Positions 1-10,570 are shown, counted from the stretch's first letter. The stretch is DNA of 64,000 nucleotides from Azorinus chamasolen (GCA_963576725.1 OY755240.1:30523932-30587931); one strand, 5' to 3'. The notes: generated by a model not told the origin, from the sequence alone. Program-made: numbers and translations.

Positions 1-801
1 TATTTATTTACTTTAATATTTGCAATACCAAAATTATGCATTACTTTCAGAAAATAGAGTAAAATATGAATTTTGTTGGGAAAATGAGAAAAGGATGGAT
101 CTTGATAACAAATGGTTGTCAGTATGACTTTTTTTATTATTTTTTTTTATTAATGTATTCATGTTTCTAAAGCTTGTGAATTATGTTTAAATGACTGAAT
201 CCACTACAAATAAAACTGTTTATTAAACATTATGGTCAACACATGAAAACTGTTATTACATTTTTTATCATAATTTTACAGTATAGGTGCAATTTAATTA
301 TGGTTTGTAGGGAAACAACAGTAATTTAGCCATTAGAATTTCTCAATGAATGAATGTGTTAAATGGCCCTAGGCCATATTGTACTAAGCCATATTACACA
401 CGAAATGCTTGGCCAAATGCCCCATGCAGTGTCAGTTATCGCAGTGGCCCTTATTCAAATACCAAACAAGGGAGAATGATTATAACAGGGCCATAAAACT
501 CGCATCCTGTATATTACGTTTTGTTGCATTCCATTATGTAGCTGTGGTCAAAAGATTCAAGTAGAAATTTCGAGATCAATCACTGTGGTCATGGTGTCAT
601 AAATTTAGTTTTGGGCATTCTGAAGGTAATAATAAAAAAACTATAAAACGTGTCGAATTAACAATTCAGCAATCCAGAATTACTTATTTCCTTTGGATTT
701 ATGGTCAATATTGTCCATGTTCCAGAATGGCAAAAAGGATCATATTTATGATAAACTATTTCCCTGATGAAAAGGTATGTGTGAGTAAATCACTTCACGA
801 C
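1..801. other. unassigned AT-rich stretch
   Basis: I see no gene, tandem array or recognisable MITE here. The text is AT-rich with short homopolymers, and reading frames are short and featureless. Confidence 0.5.
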
Positions 802-1069
802 TATAAACCCTTCATTCCAAGTGCCTGTTTATGTCAATGCAAACACAGTAGACCCAGATCAAACGTAATGAAACAAATTTACAAACAGAGTAGATCCAGA
901 TCAGACAGCTTCTGTTGTAGCTCCCTGATCACTGTTTGCTTATGAAATAATATACATGTAGGTCTGGTTGTACAATTACTGTCATAGCCAAACTTTCCTG
1001 TACTCATGATTCATTACAAAAATTTGATCTACATGAAATAATTATTTCTTACACGAATATTCATGGAGA
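802..1069 (-). mobile_element. PalA, degenerate copy
   Basis: The hairpin core is recognisable around 881-943 (ACAAACAGAGTAGATCC to CTGTTTGCTTATG) and is followed by the usual PalA tail ending in TTCTTACACGAATATTCATG. The start of the core appears twice (838-865 and 881-907), so part of it has been duplicated. Neither terminal TTAA survives. Confidence 0.6.
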
Positions 1070-1104
1070 TCTAACGCCATTTTTCACAACGCTAATTTTT
1101 CAAC

Positions 1105-1265
1105 GAGATCTTTGGCTTTGACAGAAACTATAGGATTAGATCAACAAAATTCCATAAGCAACAGAGCAGAACCTGATGTAAGTCCTACAGGAACTGTCCG
1201 ATCTGGATCTACTCTATTTGCAAATGTGCTTGAAGCCGTTTATATAATACGAAAAGGATTGGGAA
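1105..1265 (+). mobile_element. PalA, degenerate fragment
   Basis: It carries the PalA interior TTGGCTTTGACAGAAACT, then AGCAACAGAGCAGAACCTG and a decayed arm to ATCTACTCTATTTGCAAATG. The first terminal segment is missing and the last one is eroded. Confidence 0.6.
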
Positions 1266-1332
1266 ATTGATTTTAAAGCAAATTTGGTGTCTGCTGTCAA
1301 CAGAGCTAACTGGTGTTTATTAATCTTTTTTT

Positions 1333-1480
1333 CTCTTAAGTATATTTATTAAAGATTTCATGACCTCGTGAATATTCATTTACAGGGATGACAGGGACGC
1401 TAGACAACCATGATCGAATCTAAAGAAATAAGTCTATAGACTCAACAATCAGGCAGATCCTGATCAGACAGTTTCTGCGT
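1333..1480. mobile_element. PalA remnants
   Basis: Two short matches to PalA are seen: the GTGAATATTCATTTACAGGG end segment and a core piece GCAGATCCTGATCAGACAG. Too eroded to orient as one element. Confidence 0.35.
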
Positions 1481-1815
1481 TTAGGTTTAAAAAAGTTTGA
1501 ATTGAATAATTTTCCATGACGAAAAGGCCCATTAACCTAGAGTGCTAACCTCTAAAGGCACATTTATAATAGAATGAAGCATATCCTTTTTCATAATTGT
1601 AGACCCAAGTCATTGGCTGCACTTTTTTCTCTAGTATAAATTTCATGGAAAACAGCCATCGATAAACAACGTAAGCTTATCCAATATAAAAAAGAATGTG
1701 GAAGAATCAATTCAAACAAACAATCCCGTTCCCTAGACGTTCACATCGTGGACGTTTTCTTGAACTTCTCGTCTTTTGGTAATTTAAATAATCCTATTTA
1801 GTCTCTGTCGGATTT

Positions 1816-1851
1816 GGAGCTACACCCATAGACAGAGCTACACCCATAGAC
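1816..1851. repeat. 18-bp tandem duplication
   Basis: Two adjacent copies of GAGCTACACCCATAGAC differ by one base. No wider array is seen. Confidence 0.7.
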
Positions 1852-2143
1852 TGTAGACAGCACAAATTACCATTTTACCACTTAAAACGAAGCAACAGTA
1901 CATAACGTGCGATTTCTTTCGGTTGGAACAAAAAGTATCACTGTTTCTTTAAACGAAATACAGATCGTCTAATTTAACGATCTACTGATATATAACTCTT
2001 TACAAAACACAATCCGCACAGCTTTAGGTATATATAAGGGACTTTTAAAGTACAAAAATGAGAAATTACCATTATTAACGTTGTTTAAACACCCAATATG
2101 CCCTTCGGAACCATATATTGACGATTAACTTATAAGTGAGTTT

Positions 2144-2212
2144 AAACGCGTTTGTAAGTGGATATACAAACGCGTTTGCTAAACGGGTTTTAAACGGGTT
2201 TAAAACGCGTTT
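2144..2212. repeat. cluster of AAACGCGTTT palindromes
   Basis: Three exact AAACGCGTTT palindromes (2144, 2168, 2203) and two AAACGGGTTT variants (2181, 2192) fall within 69 bp. No transposon ends flank them, and no function can be assigned. Confidence 0.75.
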
Positions 2213-2301
2213 GAAACGCACTAAGTGGGAAAGAATAACAGTTTCTCCACTGTACTTAGCATGCAGAGTAGTATCCGGAAACAATCATCTAGTATGTATC
2301 A

Positions 2302-2534
2302 TTAACACTTCGCTTGTTATTCGCGTCAATATACCTACCTGTAAATAGTGAAGACCCAGATGAGACAGCTCCATCAGGGTCTGCACTATTTACAAATTTA
2401 TTGTGCAACCAGTGCATTCCACAGCAGTGATTGCACAGTGAAATACGTGTACACAGTGAAGATATATGTAATTATACAACAGGGCATGGGTAAAGAAGGA
2501 GACATGTATTTTAAAATTCAGCAAGCGAAGGGTT
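2302..2534 (+). mobile_element. PalD, nearly full length
   Basis: It opens with TTAACACTTCGCTTG and closes with CAGCAAGCGAAGGGTTA. The hairpin core at 2341-2393 has lost the palindrome tip: GATGAGACAGCTCC runs straight into ATCAGGGTC. The rest matches the copies at 8462 and 35728 closely, and those three copies share the same spurious small reading frame. Confidence 0.85.
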
Positions 2535-2627
2535 ACATGTAACAATGGCTAAAGATCGAAGACAGTAAATCGCTTTACAGTTGACTACTTTCTCTATTCA
2601 ATATTGTAGCACTCGTTAGACCTGTCT

Positions 2628-2810
2628 CCAGTGTTATATTAAAACGTTTTGAATCTGAGTCTAAGTTCATTCTCAAGTATCGGGTTGTTCAGATTTTGGC
2701 TTAGACTCAGAAATGTTATAACCTCGGACCTTTGCTAAGGTTCCGACCTATCAAATACTTGAGAATGAACTCTGGCTCAAACTCAGTGGCTTTATAACAT
2801 CGGGACCTGG
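2628..2810. mobile_element. PalJ fold-back
   Basis: Arms are built from CTGAGTCTAAGTTCATTCTC on one side and GAGAATGAACTCTGGCTC on the other, with GTTATA/TATAAC outside. The loop contains a second partial arm. Related fold-backs lie at 10901 and 42505. Confidence 0.65.
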
Positions 2811-2833
2811 TATTATCTACATGTACATATTAC

Positions 2834-3002
2834 AGAGCTACAGATAAAGGCGCGTATCCATATACTAAATTCGTCATTTCTCCACTAAACTCTAAAATGT
2901 GACCACTCTTTAGAATCGTCTAGAGACGATTCTAAAGAATGGTCACAGTATAGGGTTTAGTGGAGAAAATGTTCAAATTTACGCATCTGATCTGGGCCTC
3001 TG
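2834..3002. mobile_element. PalH
   Basis: Ends are CAGAGCTACAGATAAAGG and GCATCTGATCTGGGCCTCTG. The centre is a long hairpin in which TGTGACCACTCTTTAGAATC pairs with its complement around 2940. Flanking bases are TATTA and TATAT, too different to call a target duplication. Confidence 0.8.
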
Positions 3003-3056
3003 TATATGTATATTTGTTTTAATATACACGGTGTCTTCTATGTCTGAATGATTATA

Positions 3057-3260
3057 TACAGAGGGCCTGTCTACAGATGTCATTATGTTTAATTTCATCT
3101 TAAAAAGCAGGTGGTTGTTTAATGCAGGACAAAAATAATGCGGACATTTCCTAAAGAAGCTCTCTGCATTACTTTTGGCATGCATTAATCTACCACCTGC
3201 TTTAAACACCAACTATCAGACCTCTATTTGATGGTCTCTATATAGACATGTTTTACTGTA
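3057..3260. mobile_element. PalG, diverged
   Basis: Ends are TACAGAGGGCCTGTC and ATGTTTTACTGTA. The middle carries the family marks AGCAGGTGGTTGTTTAATGC and its partial complement GCATTAATCTACCACCTGC. Confidence 0.75.
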
Positions 3261-3588
3261 TAGTGAATTAAATTTTCAAAGAATGGGCTAGAAAAATAAA
3301 ACGTTTGATTATTTAAATTATGCTAGGCGTATAAGTAATAACACTTCTTAGTTCATGCAGGGCACGTGAATAAACAAAAGGGAACCCATAAACAAAACTG
3401 CTACTATGATCGATACACGTCAAGCACAATATTTACACTTTTCAAGACAGGCGATTGTATACGCATTGCCTTCTTCAACCAAGCCTACATACAATGTACC
3501 TGGGAAAATAACCGTCTAGTAACATAGTCTCTTGAGGCCCCTGGTGAGTCAAACAGCCAATATACCGGTATACTTCGTACCTTGGCAT
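3261..3588. other. unassigned stretch
   Basis: I recognise no element, tandem repeat or coding pattern here. A TATACCGGTATA palindrome occurs near 3561. Confidence 0.5.
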
Positions 3589-4023
3589 AAGTAGAACATG
3601 CCTTGAGCGGCCATCAAAAAGAGGTCTAATTATGGGTCGGTAGGATATGATGTAGCTTAATCCATTCCCTCATATTGACGACTTTTGACGACTCTGTAAA
3701 AGTCATTTTGTGAAACCATTGTGATAAATAGAGCATTTGCTCCTATAGGAGCAAATGCTCTATTTATCACAATGGTTTCTAACTACATGTACATAATTCT
3801 GAAAGTTTCCTTTTCTCTAGTTAAAGCTCCTTTTCGGTAGATTTATTCAAAGAGGTTGTATCTAAAAATAGCCTATGAGGCAATGGGTTAACGCAGGTCA
3901 AGGTAATGCAGAAAGCTCATATAGGTTCTTTCTGCATTACTTGTGTCCTCCATTAAGCAAACACATGCTTTTAAGACGCGTATGTTCAAAAATTAATTAC
4001 CGCTTCAGACATGTTCTACTGTA
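3589..4023. mobile_element. PalG split by a PalB
   Basis: The left part (AGTAGAACATGCCTTGAGCGG to GATGTAGC) and the right part (GCAGGTCAAGGTAATGCAG to GTTCTACTGTA) make one PalG when the PalB between 3657 and 3891 is taken out. The rejoined site would read GTAGCTTAA followed by CGCAGG, as in intact PalG copies. The left end lacks the first C of CAGT. Confidence 0.85.
3657..3891 (+). mobile_element. PalB, full length
   Basis: TTAA at 3657-3660 and 3888-3891 flanks ends TCCATTCCCTC and GAGGCAATGGG. The core at 3712-3779 is an exact 68-bp palindrome centred on CTCCTATAGGAG. Insertion into a PalG shows that TTAA is the target duplication. The exact palindrome argues for a recent copy, or for correction between the arms. 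Confidence 0.95.
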
Positions 4024-4035
4024 CTGTTATTGTAG

Positions 4036-4221
4036 TTAATCCTTTCAATGCCCAATCATTGTTTAATGTTACAGTACATTCAGTATGAAATTATTTGTTG
4101 CAGGGTTTTGAATTGCAAACAGTGAAGATCCTGATAAGATGGCTCCTCCTGGAGTCATCTGATCTGGGTCTGCACGATTTGCAAATGCCGGTGCACTCGT
4201 ACCCATCATTCAAAGAGTTAA
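4036..4221 (+). mobile_element. PalX
   Basis: Bounded by TTAATCCTTTCAATGC and GCATTCAAAGAGTTAA, which are imperfect inverted ends with TTAA outside. The core GCAAACAGTGAAGATCCTG pairs with GATCTGGGTCTGCACGATTT through the CTCCTCCTGGAG tip. Confidence 0.8.
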
Positions 4222-4545
4222 TATTAATTACATAAACACAGATATATCAAAGATTGCCCAGGTACTTATAGAACAAAGATATCAAATCGCATTCAGCTAG
4301 ACTGATGAATGAAGAAAACAGGCACTGATTCTCCCAGTTGTATGATAACATGTCTATTTGCAAGTACGTGAGTAAAGACTGGCACAGTCATTAAATATTT
4401 ACCTAAATTAACCCCTATTACCGTACAACATAATGGACAGGTCCCAAGGGTATTTTCTAATTTTCATTAGTAGCATGGAGTCTATAGACGATAAACAACT
4501 TCTTTTGAATTAAAATCTGTGGAGTCCACGGGGCGCTTTCTGCAG
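4222..4545. other. unassigned stretch
   Basis: No element recognised. The last 20 bases (GCGCTTTCTGCAG) resemble a PalG arm that resumes after the next element at about 4785. Confidence 0.5.
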
Positions 4546-4784
4546 TATTCCTTTGCTCCATGAATATTCGTGTAAGAAATAATGACAACATGAGTATTAA
4601 TTAGATTATTTTTCATACAGTTGCATGAACATATGAAATCTTACCATGGCTAAAGAATACGATCTATATTACATTAGAAGCAAACAGAGAAGACCCTGAT
4701 CAGACGGCTTCTACGGGAGCCATCTGATCTGGGTCTACTCTGTTTGCAAAGGCATAGAAGAAAGTGTTTATGAAGTAAATGGTT
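4546..4784 (+). mobile_element. PalA, nearly full length
   Basis: Ends are TTCCTTTGCTCCATGAATATTC and TGAAGTAAATGGTTA. The core GCAAACAGAGAAGACCCTG to GGGTCTACTCTGTTTGC is intact. Flanks GCTTTCTGCAG (left) and GTTCGTCCTGCATTAAG (right) suggest it sits inside an old PalG, though the target duplication has decayed. Confidence 0.85.
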
Positions 4785-5154
4785 ATGTTCGTCCTGCATT
4801 AAGTAGTCACTTGCTGTTATAAAACACTTATATTTATTCATAATGACTGTATTTCATAATACGAATGAATAATTTATGCCGAAGACGAATCAACAAATCT
4901 AGTATGCACTTAGCTGTTTCAAACATTAAACTACATAAGAGATAATGAATTATAATAAATACAATAATTACACCACAAAACTTTATGGTTTCAATCATGC
5001 TCAAGCAATAGCATTCATGTCCCTTAGTTTCTAATGTCTTCTTTTTTTTTGGGGGGGGGGGGTGCTTTTTCTTCTAGGAAAGAACGAGTAGCAAGCATGT
5101 ACAACGCAGTTTTATTCTATCGAAGTATTCTACTACTTGGGTACGCGTAGCATC
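4785..5154. other. PalG tail, then unassigned stretch with T9-G12 tract
   Basis: The first ~40 bases match a PalG right arm (CGTCCTGCATTAAG). The remainder is unassigned apart from a run of nine T and twelve G at 5042-5062. Length errors in assembly are likely at that tract. Confidence 0.5.
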
Positions 5155-5245
5155 TCCAGATGAAATGCCGAGTAACTCGGTGTCTCATCAGGATCAAAGA
5201 CTTTTGACACTTGGTCAATAGTTTGAAAAAAAGTGTGTGGCAAGA
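5155..5245 (+). mobile_element. PalF fragment
   Basis: A decayed hairpin AGATGAAATGCCGAGTAACTC is followed by the family's tail TTTTGACACTTGGTCAATAG. Neither end of the element is preserved. Confidence 0.6.
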
Positions 5246-5374
5246 CATTTGACCGATAGTTTCTCCAAAGCTTAATCTGAATATTGTACCAGACCCGATT
5301 CTGAACAAACATTGTCATTACATATGGGTAACGGTTAACCAAGTTTACCATCACAAGATTTAGAGTAAGTTCCT

Positions 5375-5619
5375 TTAACCCATTCCCTCATATTGACGAC
5401 TTTTGACGACTATGTAAATGTCACTTTGTGAAACCATTGTGATAAATAGAGCATTTGCTCCTATAGGAGCAAAATTTTATTAATGCTCTATTTATCACAT
5501 TGGTTTCAAACTACAAACTTTTAAAAGTTTCCTTTTCTCTAGTTAATGCTCCTTTTCGATATACATGTATTTATTTAAAGAGGTAGGGTATATAAATAGA
5601 TTATGAGGTAATTGGTTAA
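5375..5619 (+). mobile_element. PalB, full length with disturbed palindrome
   Basis: TTAA lies at 5375 and 5616. The core (5430-5507) carries ~10 extra bases (AAATTTTATTAATG) on one side of the tip, so the stem is bulged. It ends 10 bp before the next PalG. Confidence 0.9.
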
Positions 5620-5628
5620 ACTCTAAAT

Positions 5629-5837
5629 TACAGTAGTACCTGTCTTAGTCAGGGGTTTAATTTATTGAACATAGGTGTCTTTGTAAAACCGGTTGCTTAA
5701 TGCAGGCCAAAAGGTAATATAGAAATATCCTATAGGAGCTTTCTGTATTACGTTCGTCTTGCATTAAGCTACCACCTGCCTTACAGGTCCATAAGTAAAC
5801 TTCTTCCTGCTGGCTGCTTAAGACAAATTCTACTGTA
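5629..5837. mobile_element. PalG, full length
   Basis: Ends are TACAGTAGTACCTGTC and CAAATTCTACTGTA, giving TA at both edges. Inner arms GGTTGCTTAATGCAGGCC and CTTGCATTAAGCTACC frame TCCTATAGGAGC. Confidence 0.85.
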
Positions 5838-6090
5838 TATTACGGTCATAAAGCGATTGCATTATTAAGTTAAACATTCCACTTGAGACGAAACCATATG
5901 GAATAATTATAAAACACGGAACCAGTTGCACTGCAAAACATATATTATGAGTATTTTCAAATGAAAACTTTAATGTCTGTAACAGTTTATTACTTCTTGT
6001 AGGAATGAAAAATATATTTTTTATAGTAAAATGGCTAATATATTTACTCTACCATCCAAGACTGAATACGTTCCAAATTGGTGCAGTTCA
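5838..6090. other. unassigned stretch
   Basis: No element or coding pattern recognised in this AT-rich interval. Confidence 0.4.
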
Positions 6091-6270
6091 TTAACCCTTT
6101 CCCTAATGAATATTCATGTAGGACATAATGACGTCATGAATATTAATAAGATTATTTTTATAATGGCATAATTATGAACACAGGACATTCCGACTCAGGC
6201 AGAAGCTGTAGAATCAGATCTATATTACACCATAAGCAAACAGAGCAGACCTGTGAGCAGTTTCTGTCAG
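6091..6270 (+). mobile_element. PalA, truncated
   Basis: The first half, TTAACCCTTTCCCTAATGAA to AGCAAACAGAGCAGACC, is clear. The sequence then leaves the family just inside the hairpin, so the palindrome and far end are lost. Confidence 0.8.
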
Positions 6271-6387
6271 TAAATTAAATGTGTGACAGACATATGTGAC
6301 ACTTTGCAGCAAAATATGATGTTCTTTAGCGTCGAATTGACATCCGACGAACAGGATAATAAAGGTGATGACTATTAATCCATTTGT

Positions 6388-7865
6388 GCATAGCAGAGGC
6401 GTTGATAAGATCCGTAAATTGAAACAGATTGCAGAATAACTCCTTTATTTCTCCAACCATGGTGCGACCACTCTTTGGTCTCTCGAAGAGACAAATAAAA
6501 AAAGTGGTCAAATCATAGTGTTAGGTGCAGAAATGACAATATTAGTATTAGAATGATCTGTTGAGCCTAAATTTTTTTTACAAACGCTTTCTTCTCACCG
6601 TGCAAAAAACGCGCGCACATATTCTAAAAAAAGTGAGAATATTGCATGGTGGGACCTGGCATCGGAACTAAATTTTCTTACTAAATCAAACAAAATACCT
6701 AACTGATAAAGTGATGGAACTTAGAAAATTTTACAGAAAATGTAGAATTAAAAATCCTAAAATGTATAAAAATCAGTCTTAAGCACGGGATTGTAATGAA
6801 TTTTCACCTTTTGTTTGGTTGTGATTTTTGTCGCATTTTAGCGCAGAAACTGACGTAAAATGTATTGCAAAATGGGTTGACCGATCCTCTCCGTTTTGCA
6901 ATAACTACTCATTTTGCAATAACATCTTATACTTATGTAGCGGTTAGTTATTGCAAAGTGGGTTGTAACAATGCATTGATCAGTAAACCACATAACATTT
7001 AATTCCTTATCCCCAACTCCAACCCGTCACCTTCCCTTGTATACTTGATATGAAATTAAAATGTGATAACTTTTCATTTTGTCGCATTGTTGACTTGATG
7101 AGAGGAATACAAACACAAATATAAAATCATAGATACACAAATGTTTACGTCTCCTAGACCAGACTTTGATATTGGGACGTCACAAACCACGACTAGGTCT
7201 GAACTAATAGGGCTTATGAAGCCGAAAATACGGATGAGTCAGACATGTTACAACGCAACAGTTATATTATTTCACGTAGCCTAAGTTAAGTACATGTACA
7301 ACTAAACTTTTATAACAAGACAGCAATTGTAAGTTTGACTTCACAGTTTTTGTTTTATCATTGTGCAAATCTACATGTATGTGCGTATTTTGTGCGCATT
7401 TGAGTCAGTTGGGGTTAAGCTTTTTGGTTGACATGCATGTACTTGTATTGTGCATTTAATTGTGTTCAAATGTGTATTGTTGATTTATTGTTTATTTTAT
7501 AATTGTTGTTAATCAAAGGCAACAGGGAAACATTAAGTCATCTTTGAAAAATAAAGATCTGGGATCGTAGTCCGAAACCTTCTAAATATTTAGCATATTA
7601 AAAGAAAATAATAATCAAACAAATTATTTTACCCGCATTTTCACATGAGACAAATGCGTTCGTACCTACAGCCCCATGCGAACACACGAACGCAGTTTTC
7701 CAAGCAGCAAAATGAGAAAAATGCGCGCGTTTTTTTCTCTTGATAAGAATATTGCGCGCGAGTTTTTCGCACGGTGAGAATATGGCGCATGCGTTTATTC
7801 TTACGTTAGAAGAATGCGTTTGTAGGAAAGTTGAGGCTCAACACAGCTCACCTTTATATATTGCT
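6388..7865. mobile_element. PalH split by a 1.3-kb element
   Basis: The left part runs from CAGAGGCGTTGATAAG through a decayed hairpin (GCGACCACTCTTTGG) to GACAATATTAGTATTAG. The right end ACCTTTATATATTGCTCTG appears only after 7843. Joining them gives a normal PalH, so the intervening element inserted into it. Confidence 0.65.
6559..7844. mobile_element. 1.3-kb inverted-repeat element, unassigned
   Basis: The ends are TGTTGAGCCT and AGGCTCAACA, with further interrupted inverted similarity inside: ACAAACGC/GCGTTTGT, CTCACCGTGC/GCACGGTGAG and runs of CGCGCG near both ends. The interior has short direct repeats of ATTGCAAAATG (about 6868-6960) and no coding frame of note. It interrupts a PalH, which independently marks its edges. 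I cannot name a superfamily, and no clear target duplication is visible. Confidence 0.6.
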
Positions 7866-8038
7866 CTGACATATGGTTTCCCTTAAAAGGGTCACACATA
7901 CAAACAACGCAGAGGATCTGATTAGAGTCGGGACAATTTGCTTCTCGTACATGTATTGCTTTACTTCAACAGTTTAGAGTAAAATATATGTCGCAGAAAA
8001 ATTAAATCAAATTCAGATAATCTGAAATAAGTAATCGG
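7866..8038. other. unassigned spacer
   Basis: No recognisable element between two PalH copies. Confidence 0.4.
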
Positions 8039-8205
8039 CAGAGGTCCAGATAAGATTCGTAGATTAAAACATTTTCAAGATTGATTTCAAGAATTACTTC
8101 AAACCCTATGTTGTGACCACTCTTCGAGACGATTCTCAAGGGTGGTCACAACGTAGGGTGTTTTGGATTTTAAAACTTGAGTACGCACGTTTACCTGCTG
8201 TTGTG
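8039..8205. mobile_element. PalH
   Basis: It runs from CAGAGGTCCAGATAAGATTC to GTACGCACGTTTACCTG. The hairpin GTTGTGACCACTCTTCGAGA is shortened relative to other copies. Confidence 0.75.
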
Positions 8206-8461
8206 GTATTTGTGCAATCCTACGTAGAGCTAGAGACATACATATGCTAAAAATGCGTTGGGAGTTTCTTACACGTTAAACTAAACTCGACTAGCCTGTT
8301 CTAGAGTGATACTCATTCGACACGAGAGCAATACGAAAAAAACACTACAATTCCTTAAAAACAGGTATGATCAGAACTAGCCATAAGAAAATCTAATTAA
8401 AATCGTTTTGATATTTCGCTGCCAAAACCTACCTTGCTGCAAGATAGTGTTTGCCTGAGAA

Positions 8462-8724
8462 TTAACCCTTCGCTTGCTATTTACGTCAATATACCTACCT
8501 GTAAATAGGGAAGACCCAGATCAGACAGCTCCTGCAGGAGCTGTCTCATCAGGGTTTGCACTACATTGTATATACAAGTTGATTGTGCAACCAGCGCACT
8601 CCACAGCAGTGATTGCACAGCGAAATACTTGTACACAGTGAAGATATACATGTATGTAATTATACAACAGGGCATGGGTAAAGAAGGAGAAATGTATTTT
8701 AAAATTCAGCAAGAGAATTTTTAA
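8462..8724 (+). mobile_element. PalD, full length
   Basis: It opens with TTAACCCTTCGCTTGC at 8462. The core begins at 8501 and is a hairpin around GCTCCTGCAGGAGC. The far end (CAGCAAGAGAATTTTTAAG) has lost the terminal GCGAAGGG match but keeps a TTAA. Confidence 0.85.
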
Positions 8725-9054
8725 GAGATTTAGATAGATATGAGTACATACCTTATCTGAGCTGGTGTATGTTGAGTAGTCTGCACGCTTCACTGTTTGT
8801 ACGAGTTCGTGCTTCATCACACAATCTAGCCATATACACGGGAAGATCTATTTATGATAATAGAGAAAAACGAACACGTATTAACTGTAGAACTGGGCTG
8901 TTTGTAAATGAATTTCACTTCTTATTGACATGTCCTTAAATTTCAGCATTGAGATCAAAATATTTAAAACGATACCTGGCCTATGTTGCAGAAATTGAAA
9001 AGTTTACTATTTGAGAATTATGCAACATTGATAAGAAACTTATCTAAATACTCG
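8725..9054. other. unassigned stretch
   Basis: No element, tandem repeat or gene recognised. Confidence 0.5.
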
Positions 9055-9343
9055 TACAGTTGAACTTCGATAACTCGAACTTCAAGGGACCGTACAAATT
9101 AGATCGAGATAACAGGAGTTTGAGCCATCCGATTTCTAATCTGAACGATTTCTCAAGGCCACAGTACAGGAGCTTTCAGTATTACTTTGGACCTGTATTA
9201 AGCAGTCACGTGCGTTTCTAGATATCTGTAGCGATACATTTTAGAGCAATTCTGTATTGTAAGTTTTGGAAGGATTGAACTTTTTGTTCGAGTTATCCCG
9301 AAGTTTGAGTTATCCGAGTTCGAGATATCGCAGTTCAACTGTA
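9055..9343. mobile_element. PalY, full length
   Basis: TA edges with TACAGTTGAACTTCGATAAC and ATATCGCAGTTCAACTGTA. Secondary inverted repeats CTCGAAC/GTTCGAG lie just inside, as in Tigger-like ends. The middle arm is shortened on one side (ACAGTACAGGAGCTTTCAG). Confidence 0.85.
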
Positions 9344-10120
9344 TATTTATAAGGCAAACTTACAGAGATTTTAAAAACCAATTTATATTGACTCTTTTGT
9401 TACATGTATATATGATACATTACAATGTAACTCTGTAAATCAATTTCAATTGGTTAATTGTGTGTGTACATGTATATGTACATGTACATAATATTATGTT
9501 GACAGTCGCGAGTCGCACCAGTGTCGTAGAAACGGAAGTAACTTTGTGGTTGACATCGACAGTAAGTTTAGTTTTTATGTTAGATGTATCGAAAAAGAAT
9601 GGAAAACGGACCATGTTATGATATTCAGTGTGACTTTCGATGGCATCAGTCGTTAAAATGTACATGTATGTGTCGGTAGCGACTTAGTCGACTAAAGCTA
9701 GGTTGGAGTTTATCGTCTCAGTACAGTAATATTTCGGCCTATGATCGCCACCAATGGTGTGTGTTTCAAAGACTGGACTATTCCGCGTGTAATGAAGCAT
9801 GTTTGATTGAAATCAAACGAACATCGACGTCGTAACAAGATCTGGAATGTAGTAAGCGCTTTGTTTTCTTCCATTTTGCACCATTTAGATACACCTTTAC
9901 ATAGTACTATACTCTACGAAAAAAATAATTCGAAACTTTTTTCTGTCAAATTATGATGCCTTAACGTATTTGAAGATGTTTGTCAGTAATATTTATGAAA
10001 TGGTCACGCGCCTGACATATTTGGCAGTGATAAGACGACTTGTACCATTGATATTCCCACCAAGTGCATTTATGTGGATCTTGCTCTCTTGAATAACAGC
10101 AAATATAATGCCGAATGGCG
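9344..10120. other. unassigned stretch with TACATGTA words
   Basis: There is no coding or MITE signature. A run of overlapping ACATGTA words lies at about 9466-9490, which is common filler in this window. Confidence 0.5.
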
Positions 10121-10129
10121 TTTGAATCC

Positions 10130-10205
10130 TACTGGAACCGTCTGATCTATGTATACTCGTCTTGTTTGTTAAGATTTTCGAAGGCATGCCTTTGGGGTAA
10201 AGGGT
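10130..10205 (+). mobile_element. PalA tail fragment
   Basis: GGAACCGTCTGATCTATG and the ending GGGGTAAAGGGTT match the second half of a decayed PalA. Confidence 0.4.
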
Positions 10206-10356
10206 TGACTGTGGTAAATAAAGCAACAAGGCTCATCAGACATTCCATCTAGACATTATGTCACAACAAAAGCTCGAGAAATTGTTAAACTGGCATGGTG
10301 CAATTGCTTCTGGTTTACGCTTCTCTGTTCACATGGCTATGGGAATTGTTCAAACA

Positions 10357-10570
10357 TTAACCCTTATCATATCAAGTGCGGCTTTGTCCCTTTTGCAAAC
10401 AGCTTGAATCCAGATGAGACGCCGAGTAACTCGGCGTCTCATCTGGATTCAAGCTGTTTGTTACTAAAACAGTCATTTTCTAAATGCATTAGGGAATCGG
10501 AGGTAAGAGAAAAAATACAGGATATCAGAGTTTAAGCAGACACTATTATTTTCTACAGGATAATATGATC
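10357..10570 (+). mobile_element. PalF
   Basis: It opens with TTAACCCTTATCATATC. The core at 10395-10460 is a 66-bp palindrome around GCCGAGTAACTCGGC, unusual for the family in lacking the usual A/T stem mismatch. The tail has the family's TTAAGCAGACACTATTATT. Confidence 0.8.

Noticed and set aside
2348..2542. A small frame that recurs almost unchanged near 35774
   Set aside because: The recurrence is explained by both lying in PalD copies. It reflects repeat identity, not coding constraint.
3712..3779. Strong hairpins resembling bacterial terminators or attenuators
   Set aside because: They are the cores of transposons with defined ends, recur dozens of times, lack U-tracts, and no gene lies upstream.
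5042..5062. T9-G12 tract, and the C19 tract at 58202-58220, as regulatory or quadruplex sites
   Set aside because: Single homopolymer runs of this kind are common slippage products and are prone to sequencing error. Nothing around them suggests a role.
9055..9343. GTTCGA words resembling tRNA B boxes
   Set aside because: They are part of the inverted ends of PalY. No A box or cloverleaf can be drawn around them.
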